Positions 7,358-15,464 of a DNA stretch of 64,000 bases are shown here, piece by piece. The stretch comes from an uncultured Opitutaceae bacterium. GTDB lineage: Bacteria; Verrucomicrobiota; Verrucomicrobiia; Opitutales; Opitutaceae. Within the stretch, counting starts at the first letter, position 1. Every line of letters starts with the position of its first letter. The stretch spans positions 1 through 64,000 of the forward strand of contig CAIYUN010000009.1 of NCBI GenBank assembly GCA_903929355.1. Reading direction: 5' to 3'. The translations under genes were made by a program, and so were the position numbers. A model generated the notes under the pieces. It did no database searches, was not told the origin of the DNA, and saw only the letters and a program-made list of their open reading frames with translations.

Positions 7358-8395
7358 ATGCCTCTCAAAGTTCTCATTCTCGGCGCCAACGGCTTCATCG
7401 GCAGCTCCCTCACCCATGCCATCCTCAAGCAAAAGGACTGGGAGGTCTACGGCATGGACGTGGGCGACCACAAACTGGGCCAATGTCTGGGTAACCCCCG
7501 CTTCAAGTTCGTCGAGGGCGATGTCATGATCTCGCGCGAGTGGATCGAATACCACGTGAAGAAGTGCGACGCCGTCATCCCGCTCGTCGCCATCGCCAAC
7601 CCCGCGCAATCCGTGAAGGACCCGCTGCGGGTGTTTGAGCTCGATTTCGAGTCCAACCTCGCGGTCGTCCGGCTGTGCGTGAAATACAAGAAGCGCATCA
7701 TCTTCCCCTCCACCTCCGAGGTGTATGGGATGTCGCCCGACGCCGAGCTCGACGAGCTGACCACCAACATGGTCTATGGCCCGATCGAAAAGCAGCGCTG
7801 GATTTATGCCTGCTCGAAGCAGCTGCTCGACCGCGTCATCTATGCCTACGGCGTGCGCGACAACGTGGATTACACGCTCTTCCGCCCGTTCAACTGGATC
7901 GGACCCAAGCTCGACAACGTCTTCGAGGCCAAGGAGGGCAGCTCGCGGCTCTTCACGCAGTTCATCTCCAACGTCATTTTCAAAAAGCCCATCCAGCTGG
8001 TGGACGGCGGCAAACAGAGCCGGTCGTTCACCTTCATCGACGACGGGGTGGACGCGCTGTTGCGCATCATCGAGAACAAAAACGGCCGCGCCTCGCGGCA
8101 GATCTTCAACCTCGGCAATCCCGCCAACGATGTGAGCGTCGCCAAGCTCGCGCAGCTCATCATCGCCGCCTTCAAGGAGTATCCCGACTACGTGGAGCAT
8201 GCGAAACAGGCCAAGGTGGTCGTTGTGCCGTCCGGCACCTATTTTGGGAAATACGACCAGGACATCCAGAAGCGCGTGCCTTCGATTGCCGCGGTCAAGC
8301 GCCAGCTCGGCTGGAAGCCCAAGGTGGACCTCAAGACCGCGATCCGCCTAACCCTCGACTACCACCTCGCGCACAAGGATTACTCGCTGGAGTAA
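7358..8395 (+). CDS. NAD-dependent epimerase/dehydratase, ArnA C-terminal-domain type (UDP-glucuronate decarboxylase-like)
   Basis: Short-chain dehydrogenase/reductase of 345 residues. The N-terminal Rossmann motif is VLILGANGFIGSSL, and the catalytic Ser/Tyr/Lys site is seen in FPSTSEVYG with WIYACSKQLLDR (YxxxK). The overall pattern, including FNWIGPKLDN and SRSFTFIDDGVDAL, matches the decarboxylating dehydrogenase half of ArnA, which turns UDP-glucuronate into UDP-4-keto-pentose for aminoarabinose synthesis. The formyltransferase half of ArnA is not here. A gene for an ArnD-like deacetylase lies 1 kb downstream on the same strand. The start is the ATG at MPLKVLILG; the upstream in-frame extension is repeat-derived. 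UDP-xylose-type synthesis is an alternative role. Confidence 0.88.
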   Translation: MPLKVLILGANGFIGSSLTHAILKQKDWEVYGMDVGDHKLGQCLGNPRFKFVEGDVMISREWIEYHVKKCDAVIPLVAIANPAQSVKDPLRVFELDFESNLAVVRLCVKYKKRIIFPSTSEVYGMSPDAELDELTTNMVYGPIEKQRWIYACSKQLLDRVIYAYGVRDNVDYTLFRPFNWIGPKLDNVFEAKEGSSRLFTQFISNVIFKKPIQLVDGGKQSRSFTFIDDGVDALLRIIENKNGRASRQIFNLGNPANDVSVAKLAQLIIAAFKEYPDYVEHAKQAKVVVVPSGTYFGKYDQDIQKRVPSIAAVKRQLGWKPKVDLKTAIRLTLDYHLAHKDYSLE

Positions 8396-8401
8396 AGGTG
8401 G

Positions 8402-8423
8402 GGCGCGTTGTCCCCAACGCGCC
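8402..8423. repeat. Family H palindrome (GGCGCGTTG...CAACGCGCC)
   Basis: Nine-base perfect arms around a 4-base loop just after the epimerase stop. Related elements are at 28495, 35184, 41441 and 54835. There is no following T run, so it is not a standard terminator. Confidence 0.7.
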
Positions 8424-8442
8424 TGCCTGCCGAATACCCCCA

Positions 8443-8826
8443 ATGTCTTGGCCTCAACTCTGGAGTGTTTTCCTCCGCCTTACCTTGGTGGCGTGGGCGC
8501 TCGCCGTGTTTGTCCCGTTGCAATGCGGCGCGCAGTCACCATTGCCCTCGCCAGCGGGCACCCCGGCCGGACCGGTCAGGATCGGCCTTGCCGGCGGAGA
8601 CGATCTTTTGGTCGCGATCGGCAAAGCCGACCTTGTTTTCACCGGCACCATCACCAGCATCGAAGACAATCAGCCCGGCCGGGGAAGCACCGCCCAAGCG
8701 GGGGCCTTCAACGTGCCCAACCGCGCGACGGTGGAAAAATCCACCGTTCTGCGTGGCGAAAGCCTTGGGCTACGTCGGAGAAGCCGCTTGCCTTTAGTAC
8801 CCGCAATGCCAACGATCCGTCCATGA
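8443..8826 (+). pseudogene. Truncated secreted protein, probably a gene remnant
   Basis: The 127-residue frame begins with a convincing signal peptide (LWSVFLRLTLVAWALAVFVP) and a start of a secreted domain (DLLVAIGKADLVFTGTITSI, then a VEKSTVLRG strand). After about residue 107 the sequence turns into an unlikely Arg/Leu/Pro tail (LRRRSRLPLVPAMPTIRP) and stops inside the next gene's start. This looks like the 5' third of a longer exported-protein gene whose remainder was deleted when the DUF2442 gene became adjacent. Whether it is still translated is unknown. No family assignment is possible. Confidence 0.55.
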
Positions 8827-9104
8827 AAATCATCGCGCTCGAACCTTTGCCGGCTCACCGGCTTTGGCTGCGGTTTGCCGATGGCACCGAGGGCACCGTT
8901 GATTTGTCCGGCGAGGTCGGCGAAGGGGTGTTTGCGTTGTGGCGCGACCCGGTGGCGTTTGCGGCTGTGCGGCTCGGCGAGGCCGGCCAGCCGGTTTGGA
9001 GCGACCAAGTGGACCTCTGCCCCGACACGCTTTATTGCAAAGTCACGGGCCGCACCCCGGCCGATATCTATCCGGCCCTGGCAAGCCACGCCGTTCATGC
9101 CTGA
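8823..9104 (+). CDS. DUF2442 protein
   Basis: A 93-residue protein of the DUF2442 family: MKIIALEPLPAHRLWLRFAD, GTEGTVDLSGEVGEGVF and the closing QVDLCPDTLYCKV. Family members are small and often encoded next to DUF4160 proteins, as here, where the next ATG overlaps this stop by 8 bases. Such pairs have been proposed as toxin-antitoxin modules, with the DUF2442 partner thought to be the antitoxin; activity is not established. The gene order here (DUF2442 first) and the tight overlap imply translational coupling. The reading frame overlaps by 4 bases with the truncated gene upstream. Confidence 0.85.
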   Translation: MKIIALEPLPAHRLWLRFADGTEGTVDLSGEVGEGVFALWRDPVAFAAVRLGEAGQPVWSDQVDLCPDTLYCKVTGRTPADIYPALASHAVHA

Positions 9105-9357
9105 GTTAAGCCGCTTTTACGTTATCGTGGTGCAGATGTATGTGCGGGACCATGCTCCACCGCATTTTCACGCCAGCTATGGGGACCAGACTGCGGTGGT
9201 GGACATCCGGGCGGTCGCGCTCATTGGCGGACAACTTCCGCCCCGCGCGCGGGGTTTGGTGTTGGACTGGACGGCACTCCACCAGCGCGAGTTGTTGGAA
9301 GCTTGGGAACTTGCCGTTCGCGCCCAGCCGCTGTTCAAAATCGAGCCCCTCGCCTGA
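9097..9357 (+). CDS. DUF4160 protein
   Basis: An 86-residue DUF4160 protein with the family signature MYVRDHAPPHFHASYGDQTA: a hydrophobic strand, then an H-x-P-P-H-x-H-A motif and a DIRAVALIGGQLP segment. The conserved histidines suggest a metal or nucleic-acid site, but no activity is proven. It overlaps the DUF2442 stop (ATGCCTGA), so the two are surely one operon. I infer a candidate toxin-antitoxin-like module. It ends 4 bases before the deacetylase gene, so that gene may be read from the same transcript. Confidence 0.85.
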   Translation: MPELSRFYVIVVQMYVRDHAPPHFHASYGDQTAVVDIRAVALIGGQLPPRARGLVLDWTALHQRELLEAWELAVRAQPLFKIEPLA

Positions 9358-9361
9358 ACCC

Positions 9362-10267
9362 ATGCCCCTCCGCCTCGCACTCAAAGTTGACGTCGACACC
9401 GACCGCGGCACGCGGGAGGGCGTGCCCAACCTGGTCGCCGATTGCCGTGAGTTCGGCGTGCCAGCGTGCTTCCTGTTTTCCCTCGGGCCCGACCAGACCG
9501 GCCGCGCCATCACCCGCATCTTCCGGCCGGGATTTTTCCAGAAGGTCAGCCGCACGAGCGTGGTGCAGATCTACGGCGTCCGCACCCTCCTCAACGGCAC
9601 GCTGCTCCCCGCGCCGCACATCGGCCGTCGCAACACCGCGGCTATCCGCGCGGTGCGCGACGAAGGCTTCGAGGTCGGCATCCACTGTAACAACCATTAC
9701 CGCTGGCAGGACCACCTGCACAAAATGCCGCTGGCGGCCATCCGCGCCGAATTCGCCGCCGCCCGCGCGGAGTTCCGCCGCATCTTTGGCACCGACGCCG
9801 CGACCGCCGGCGCACCCGGCTGGCAGAGCAACGCCCGCAGCCGCGAGGTCTATGACGAGGCCAACCTCCTCTACGCGAGCGACACACGCGGCGGCGGGCC
9901 GTTTTTTCCCCGGGTGGAGGGGAAGGTCTTCCGCACGCTCGAAATCCCCAGCACTTTGCCGACGTTCGACGAACTGATGGGCCGGCCGGAATATCCCGAC
10001 GATAAAATCGTGCCGCACTACCTGTCGCTCCTCCGCGCCGACCAGCCCAATGTCTTCACGCTGCACGCCGAGATCGAGGGCATGGGCCGGCGCGCGTTGT
10101 TCCGGGAATTGCTCGCCGCCTGCCGCTCGGCGGGGGTGGAGTTCATCCGCCTCGACGCGCTCGCCCGCGAACTGCTGGCCGACCGCGCCGCGATCCCCGT
10201 CCGCGATCAGGTGCTCGCCGAGATCGACGGCCGCTCCGGCTTCGTCGCGGCGCAGGTGGCGGCGTAG
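9362..10267 (+). CDS. Polysaccharide deacetylase, ArnD-like
   Basis: NodB-fold carbohydrate deacetylase of 301 residues. The N terminus LALKVDVDTDRGTREGVP has the catalytic/metal Asp cluster of ArnD, the middle EVGIHCNNHYRWQDHLHKM gives the histidines of the second motif, and the TAGAPGWQSNARSREVYD segment is typical of ArnD, which deformylates undecaprenyl-phosphate 4-formamido-arabinose. It has no signal peptide. Together with the ArnA-type decarboxylase upstream it suggests sugar-modification chemistry, though ArnB, ArnC and ArnT are not in view. It begins 4 bases after the DUF4160 stop. Specificity for aminoarabinose is an inference. Confidence 0.85.
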   Translation: MPLRLALKVDVDTDRGTREGVPNLVADCREFGVPACFLFSLGPDQTGRAITRIFRPGFFQKVSRTSVVQIYGVRTLLNGTLLPAPHIGRRNTAAIRAVRDEGFEVGIHCNNHYRWQDHLHKMPLAAIRAEFAAARAEFRRIFGTDAATAGAPGWQSNARSREVYDEANLLYASDTRGGGPFFPRVEGKVFRTLEIPSTLPTFDELMGRPEYPDDKIVPHYLSLLRADQPNVFTLHAEIEGMGRRALFRELLAACRSAGVEFIRLDALARELLADRAAIPVRDQVLAEIDGRSGFVAAQVAA

Positions 10268-10572
10268 GGACCGGCCGGAGGCCGGAGTTCTTCGTTCTTG
10301 GTGCGTGGTTCTTGGTCCGATAGCTCAAGCAGGTTCAGTCGGACTCGAGCTGTCGCCTATTTCAAGGGGGCCGCGACCGCCGTGCGCGCAGCGTCGCTTG
10401 GAGCTGCGGCGACCCCCACCGCAGTTTCCTCTCCGGTTGGCTCAGTGTGCCTCGTCCCATCCGTTGGCAACCCCTCCTGCCTTCCTCTGTGACCTAGGCT
10501 GGGACCTCACTGCCCTCTGTGTCGTCGTGCCGGAATTTCATACCGCAATCCGCACTCCGCAATCCACACTTC
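10268..10572. other. 305-base spacer with family C, G-like and D repeats, no gene
   Basis: The spacer between the converging arnD-like and LptF/G genes holds GAGTTCTTCGTTCTTGG (10287-10318, family C), two CCTCTGTGnC phrases at about 10482-10530 (like family G), and CCGCAATCCGCACTCCGCAA (10541-10570, family D). The middle (10330-10470) shows no coding pattern. Confidence 0.6.
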
Positions 10573-11697
10573 TCATCTCCGGTCCAGCCGCCAGAACAGC
10601 GTCCCGCCCACCGCCAGCAGCACCAGGTTGGGGATCCACAGCAACAAATCCGGCCGCAGTTCGGGGTGTCGGCCCAACCAGCCGACCATCACCGTGAGGA
10701 AATAATACCCCAGCGCGCAAAAGACCGCGACCGCGAGATTGGCGGAGGTCTCCTTGCGCGACACGCGGATGCCCAGCGGGATCGCGAGCAACGTCAGGGA
10801 AAACGCCGCCAGCGCCAGCGCACCCTTCTCGTTCAGTGTGATCTCAAGCTGCATGGCGGCACGGTCGTTTTCCGGTGAGCGCGGCAACGCCGCCAACCGC
10901 CGGCGCTCCGCGAGCAGCTCGTCCAACGACCACCAAGCCTGTTTGCGGGTGAATATCTGGGGGTTGAAGAAATTCTTCAGCTCAAACGGGGCCTCCCCCA
11001 GCGTGGCCAACGGTTGCGGCGAGGAAAAATCCTCCGGGTCCTTGACGTCGCGGGTCTCACCCGTGGCATCGGTGAGGGTGAGCAGCAGCTTGCCGGCGGC
11101 GAGGTCGTAGTCGACGCGGCCGGAGTTGGCGTGGACAAGCTGGGTCACCCTTTTTTGGTCGTCGAGGCGCCAGACCCAGCAGTCGCGGAGCACCGTGCCC
11201 TGCTTGTCGCCCACATAGACGACCACCCCGGGGAAATCCCGGATGAAGGTCTTGGGCACGAGAAACCCGAGCGGGCTGGCCTTGAGCGCCTCGGAGAGCA
11301 GCACATGGTACTCAGTCCGGGCCCGCGGCAGGTAGGAGTAGTTGATGGCCAGGGCCAGCACCACCGCCAGTGACCCGAGAAAAAAGACCGGACGTGCGAT
11401 GTAGCCAAAACCCAGGCCGGCCGCCCGCATCGCCGTGATCTCGTGCTGCGCCGACAGCCGCCCCAGCACAAGCAGCACCCCCGTCAGCAGGCCCATGGGC
11501 AGCGCGTAGGTGAGGACAAAGGGGAACAGCAGCAGCACGAGCCGGGTCACGTCCCAAGCTCCGAGCTGCCCGGCAAACACATAGCCAAACAGATCCCGCG
11601 CGGCACTGACCCCCACCATCACGAATGCGAACAACCCCACCGCCGTCGCGCAGGTGCCGAGCACGCTGAGGAAAATGTGGCGTTGGAGGGTGTGCAT
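10573..11697 (-). CDS. LptF/LptG (YjgP/YjgQ) family permease
   Basis: Inner-membrane subunit of the lipopolysaccharide exporter that extracts LPS and passes it to the Lpt bridge. The 374-residue product has three N-terminal membrane helices (LGTCATAVGLFAFVMVGVSA; LVLLLFPFVLTYALPMGLLT; PVFFLGSLAVVLALAI), a periplasmic beta-jellyroll region and three C-terminal helices (ALALAAFSLTLLAIPLGIRV; NLAVAVFCALGYYFLTVMVG; LLLWIPNLVLLAVGGTLFW). The LPMGLLTGVLLVLGRLSAQHE segment is diagnostic. LptF and LptG cannot be told apart safely here. The partner is not adjacent. Confidence 0.92.
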   Translation of the reverse strand: MHTLQRHIFLSVLGTCATAVGLFAFVMVGVSAARDLFGYVFAGQLGAWDVTRLVLLLFPFVLTYALPMGLLTGVLLVLGRLSAQHEITAMRAAGLGFGYIARPVFFLGSLAVVLALAINYSYLPRARTEYHVLLSEALKASPLGFLVPKTFIRDFPGVVVYVGDKQGTVLRDCWVWRLDDQKRVTQLVHANSGRVDYDLAAGKLLLTLTDATGETRDVKDPEDFSSPQPLATLGEAPFELKNFFNPQIFTRKQAWWSLDELLAERRRLAALPRSPENDRAAMQLEITLNEKGALALAAFSLTLLAIPLGIRVSRKETSANLAVAVFCALGYYFLTVMVGWLGRHPELRPDLLLWIPNLVLLAVGGTLFWRLDRR

Positions 11698-11760
11698 CCG
11701 TCAGAGGTGAAAGACAGGTTGAAGGGTGGAAAGGTTGAGGGGTGAGCGGAAAAACGTGTT

Positions 11761-11860
11761 GACCACGGATTACGCAGATGAACACGGATATAACCTCAGA
11801 CCAGACCGAATCCAAGTTCGTTCCGAGATTGATCCGTGTTTATCCGTGTGATCCGTGGTA
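11761..11860. repeat. Large imperfect inverted repeat, family E
   Basis: The left arm (11761-11790) starts GACCACGGATTACGCAGATG and the right arm (11831-11860) ends with its near complement TATCCGTGTGATCCGTGG. The arms are about 30 bases around a 40-base loop. It fills the divergent spacer between the LptF/G and rlmN genes. Confidence 0.75.
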
Positions 11861-11905
11861 AAGGGTTCGTTCCTGTTTGCGTCCGCCCACCTGCCTTCAA
11901 CCACG

Positions 11906-13012
11906 ATGAAATTCACGCCCGCCCAGCCTGCCCTCACCGGCGAGACGCTCGACACGCTCACGGAAAAGCTCCGCGAGCGCGGCGAGCCGGCGTTCCGCGC
12001 GAAACAAATCCTCGACTGGCTGTATAAGAAACGTGTCGGCGAGTGGGACCAGATGACCAGCCTGCCCAAGCCTCTCCGGGCCTGGCTCGCCGAGACGTTC
12101 GACCTCCTGCCCGCCGCGCTCGTCCTGAACAAGCAGTCCACCGACGTGACCGACAAGCTCCTCCTCGGGCTGCGGGACCAGTCCCTGATTGAGACTGTCA
12201 TCATCCGGGTGCCGCAGGAGGGCGTCGGCCTCGAACATTCACGCAAGACCATCTGCATCTCGACGCAGGTCGGCTGCGCGATGGGCTGCGTGTTCTGCGC
12301 CAGCGGCCTGGACGGGCTCAAGCGCGATCTCTCCGCCGGGGAGATCGTCGCGCAACTGCTCCAGGTCTGCCAGATTGAGGACGCCCGCACGCCGCGCGCG
12401 CGCGCGGAACTGGCCTCGTTCGACAACATTGTCGTCATGGGCATGGGCGAGCCGCTCGCCAACTACGACGCGCTCATCCGCGCCCTCACCATTGTCAACG
12501 CCCCCTGGGGCCTCGGTTTTGGCGCCCGCCGCATCACCATCTCGACCAGCGGCCTTGTCCCGAAAATCCTGAAGCTGGCCGACGAGCCGCTCGGCTTCCG
12601 GCTGGCCATCTCGCTCCACGGCGCGACCGATGCGGTCCGGGAAAAGATCATGCCCGTCAACAAGGCCTATCCGCTGGCCAAGCTGATCCCGGCCGTGCGC
12701 GCCTTTTCCGAGAAACATGGGCGCATGGTCACGCTGGAGTTCATCCTCATCGCCGGGGTCAACGACGCGCTGGAGCAGGCCGAGAAGCTCCGCGACCTCG
12801 CGCGCGACCTCCATGCCCATGTGAACCTGATCCCCTACAACACGGTCGCCGGCCTCCCATGGGAGCGCCCCAGCATCACGCGCCAGGAGCGCTTTGCCGA
12901 GGTGCTCCGCCGCGCCCGCATCTCCGTCACCCTGCGCCGCGAAAAGGGCCACGACATCGACGCCGCCTGCGGCCAGCTCCGGTTGCAGACGGAGAAGGCC
13001 AGGGAGAACTAG
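11906..13012 (+). CDS. rlmN: Dual-specificity 23S rRNA/tRNA adenosine C2-methyltransferase RlmN
   Basis: Radical-SAM enzyme that methylates C2 of A2503 in 23S rRNA and A37 in some tRNAs. The 368-residue product has the 4Fe-4S motif CAMGCVFC (Cys 124, 128, 131), the VVMGMGEPLANYD motif near 154-166, ISTSGLVPKI, AISLHGATDAVREKIMPVNK and the second catalytic Cys in DIDAACGQLR near the C terminus. Length and motif order are standard. The ATG at MKFTPAQP is chosen; in-frame sequence upstream comes from the repeat-rich spacer. It is monocistronic here. Confidence 0.97.
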   Translation: MKFTPAQPALTGETLDTLTEKLRERGEPAFRAKQILDWLYKKRVGEWDQMTSLPKPLRAWLAETFDLLPAALVLNKQSTDVTDKLLLGLRDQSLIETVIIRVPQEGVGLEHSRKTICISTQVGCAMGCVFCASGLDGLKRDLSAGEIVAQLLQVCQIEDARTPRARAELASFDNIVVMGMGEPLANYDALIRALTIVNAPWGLGFGARRITISTSGLVPKILKLADEPLGFRLAISLHGATDAVREKIMPVNKAYPLAKLIPAVRAFSEKHGRMVTLEFILIAGVNDALEQAEKLRDLARDLHAHVNLIPYNTVAGLPWERPSITRQERFAEVLRRARISVTLRREKGHDIDAACGQLRLQTEKAREN

Positions 13013-13013
13013 G

Positions 13014-13134
13014 AAAATTTTAAGCGCAAAGTCGCGAAGGGGCAAAGGCGGAGCGGGAATGCAAGGGGGAAGCCAGGAAACCAGGAGATTGAAAGGCTGA
13101 AGGCCCAACGAGCCGCGACGCGGGCGTCGCGGCT
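13014..13134. repeat. Repeat cluster: family F, family B and a 10-bp-arm palindrome
   Basis: AAGCGCAAAGTCGCGAAGGG (family F, from 13022) is followed by AGATTGAAAGGCTGAAGGCC (family B) and then AGCCGCGACG...CGTCGCGGCT (13111-13134, perfect 10-base arms, 4-base loop). No T run follows. Confidence 0.65.
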
Positions 13135-13216
13135 CCAGGTCGGAAAAGCCCTGAGTTTGCGGATTGCGCTCTCGCAGCCGATTCCCCAGTTTGCGCCCTT
13201 TATATTGCCCCACCCC

Positions 13217-15331
13217 ATGAAATTCCCCGCATTGCCACCTGCCCTCGTCGCCGCCCTGGTTTTCGGTTTCGCCGCGTTGCCGGCTCTCGGCGCCAGTGAG
13301 TCTCCCCTGCCCAAAGCCTTCCTCCCGGCGGCCGGCACCAACACCGGCGGCGCGGTGCTGATCGTTCCGAGCACCAGGACCGCTTCGGACCCATCCGGCC
13401 CCGGCGACGGCGAGCAGATGGCCCGCTGGCTGCAAAGCCACGGGGTCGCCGGATTCGTGCTGGTCCCCCAGGGGCCGAGCCTCACCACCGACGACGTCAA
13501 CCATGCCCTGCAGTTCCTTCGCGCCCACGCGGCCGAATCGAAGATCTCGCCCAATCACATCGGACTGCTCGGTTTTGGCGACGGCGCGGCCCTCGCGGCC
13601 GACGCCGCCTACAATCATCAGATCGCCGCCAAGGCCGATGCCACCGATCCGGTGGAACAAGTGTCCAGCCGACCCAGCTTCACCGCGCTGATCTGGGGCT
13701 CCGCCCCGCTGGGGACCGCCGGTGCGGCTCCGGCCCGGGGTGGTCGGCGGGGCGGCGGCGGCCGGGGTGCCGGCGCCGCGAGCACATCGGGGCCGCCCCC
13801 GACCTTCCTGGCCGGCTCAACCAATGCCGCCGACGGGCAGGCGGGCATGGTGGATCTCTGGACCCAGTTGCGCCAGGCGGGGGTGCCGGTGGACGCGCAC
13901 TTTTTCGCCAAGGCCGACGCCCATGCCGGCCTCGCGGCGGACAATCCCTCACTCGGCTCCTGGCCGGAGATGTTTCTCACCTGGACGAAATTCATGGGCT
14001 ATTTGACCGACCAGCCGCGGGTGCCGGTCCAGGGCATGGCCTATCTGGATGGGCGGATTCTGCCTCATGGCTACGTCATCCTCACGCCGGTTGATTTCGT
14101 GGGGGCCGGGCCGATCATCGGTCGCGTCATCAACTCCGACGCCAACACGACCCTCGGCCAGTTTTCCATCCCGGCCGGCCAGGGCGCGGTGCCGGGTCGC
14201 TACAAAGTGGACGTGCGCCAGAACATGAACCGCTGGTTGAGCAATGCCTTCACCCCGGGGCTGACCGGCGGCGGGCGCGGCGGCGGCGGGGTCAGCCCAG
14301 CGGCCGCGATCTTCGGACACTACCGTGTACTCGCGCCCAGCATTGATGACCAGCATTCCTACACCAAGGTTCATCCGTCGGACAAAGATGACTATATCAT
14401 CGAGATCAGCGCCGACCCGACGGCGAACCTGGCGCTGAATATCGGTGTGTTCAGCCGCGACACGCCCGACACCTCCCCGCCCGGCCCGGATGTTGCGATG
14501 AACGCCGGATTGCCCGCCGACACGCAAAATCCCGGCCAGATCGCCTACTTGGATCAGATCAAACACACGCCAAACCCGGTACCCGGGATTCCCGAACCGA
14601 TCCTCCTGTGGCCGAATGGCGCGCCCGGCGCGGTGCCCGACGCCAACGGCGTGTTTACCGACGAGGACAAACCCGCCATCTATCCCTTTCCCGCGTCAGC
14701 TGGGAAAAACACCGGGGCGGCCTTCATCGTGCTGCCCGGCGGAGCGTTTTCCAATCGCTGCATGGACAACGAAGGCGTGCAGATCGCCAAATTCCTCAAC
14801 CGCAATGGCATCGCCGGATTCGTTTTGCGCTACCGCATCGCTCCGAACTATCCAAGCCGCAACACCTCCACCTTGGATGCCCACCGGGCCATGCAATACG
14901 TCCGTGCCCACGCCGCCGAATTTGGCATTTCGCCCGACCGCATCGGGGCGATCGGCTTCTCCGCCGGCTCCGAGCTCGAAGGCGACGCGTTCTTCAACAA
15001 CATCCTCCCCGGCGATCCGACGGCCGCCGACCCACTTGACCGCGTGTCCACCCGTTCCAATTTCAACGCCCTGATCTATGGTGGACGCAACCTCCAGAAT
15101 CCCGCGGTTGATCCGCCGACCTTCCTGTTCAACACGCTGGAGGATGGCGGACATCTGACGCCGGAGATCAGCGTCCTGAATTCGTTGCGCGGGGCGGGCA
15201 TTCCCGTCGAGGCCCACTGGTACCAGGTCGGCCCGCACGGCACCAGCATGTCGCCCGGCGATCCGGAGCTCGGCCAGTGGCCCGGGCTCATGGTCAAGTG
15301 GCTGCAGGTCGGCGGAATGCTCGGCAAATAG
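13217..15331 (+). CDS. Secreted two-domain alpha/beta-hydrolase (BD-FAE/xylan-esterase-like), first domain decayed
   Basis: A 704-residue exported protein with a signal peptide (LVAALVFGFAALPALGA). The C-terminal part (about 460-704) is an alpha/beta-hydrolase: PILLWPNGAPGA, VLPGGAFSNRCMDNEG, nucleophile GFSAGSE and a late GPHGTSM His. The N-terminal part repeats the pattern (IVPSTRT, GDGEQMARWLQSHGVAGFVL, SKISPNHIGLLGFGDGAAL) but the nucleophile Ser is Gly (GFGDG), so it should be inactive. Between them is a beta-rich transthyretin-like segment (YLDGRILPHGYVILTP, FSIPAGQGAVPGRYKVDV). Two Gly/Arg-rich inserts (about residues 172-190 and near 352-358) look like flexible linkers. Acetyl-xylan or feruloyl esterase activity is plausible but not proven. 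Confidence 0.82.
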   Translation: MKFPALPPALVAALVFGFAALPALGASESPLPKAFLPAAGTNTGGAVLIVPSTRTASDPSGPGDGEQMARWLQSHGVAGFVLVPQGPSLTTDDVNHALQFLRAHAAESKISPNHIGLLGFGDGAALAADAAYNHQIAAKADATDPVEQVSSRPSFTALIWGSAPLGTAGAAPARGGRRGGGGRGAGAASTSGPPPTFLAGSTNAADGQAGMVDLWTQLRQAGVPVDAHFFAKADAHAGLAADNPSLGSWPEMFLTWTKFMGYLTDQPRVPVQGMAYLDGRILPHGYVILTPVDFVGAGPIIGRVINSDANTTLGQFSIPAGQGAVPGRYKVDVRQNMNRWLSNAFTPGLTGGGRGGGGVSPAAAIFGHYRVLAPSIDDQHSYTKVHPSDKDDYIIEISADPTANLALNIGVFSRDTPDTSPPGPDVAMNAGLPADTQNPGQIAYLDQIKHTPNPVPGIPEPILLWPNGAPGAVPDANGVFTDEDKPAIYPFPASAGKNTGAAFIVLPGGAFSNRCMDNEGVQIAKFLNRNGIAGFVLRYRIAPNYPSRNTSTLDAHRAMQYVRAHAAEFGISPDRIGAIGFSAGSELEGDAFFNNILPGDPTAADPLDRVSTRSNFNALIYGGRNLQNPAVDPPTFLFNTLEDGGHLTPEISVLNSLRGAGIPVEAHWYQVGPHGTSMSPGDPELGQWPGLMVKWLQVGGMLGK

Positions 15332-15352
15332 GGGCGGGGGGATTCTGCCGGC

Positions 15353-15420
15353 TAATGTAGGCGGGGTGCCCTCACCCCGCTCGGTCGAATGCGGGGTGAG
15401 GGGGCACCCCGCCCACATTA
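15353..15420. repeat. Near-perfect inverted repeat with GCGGGGTG/CACCCCGC arms
   Basis: Arms of 28 and 30 bases (15353-15380 and 15391-15420; ends TAATGT and ACATTA) enclose a 10-base loop. The core is also found inside the glycosyltransferase gene at 31804-31823. It could form a very strong RNA or DNA hairpin after the hydrolase gene but lacks a T tract. Confidence 0.85.
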
Positions 15421-15464
15421 CATCCCGGTTGCCATCCAATGGTTGAGCGCCCATCAATCCGCCC

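Noticed and set aside
11708-11745. Insertion-sequence end
   Set aside because: GGTTGAAGGGTGGAAAGG is a drifting short repeat, with no transposase or matching end.
15353-15420. Intrinsic terminator
   Set aside because: Excellent hairpin but no T tract on either side, and the core recurs inside a gene.
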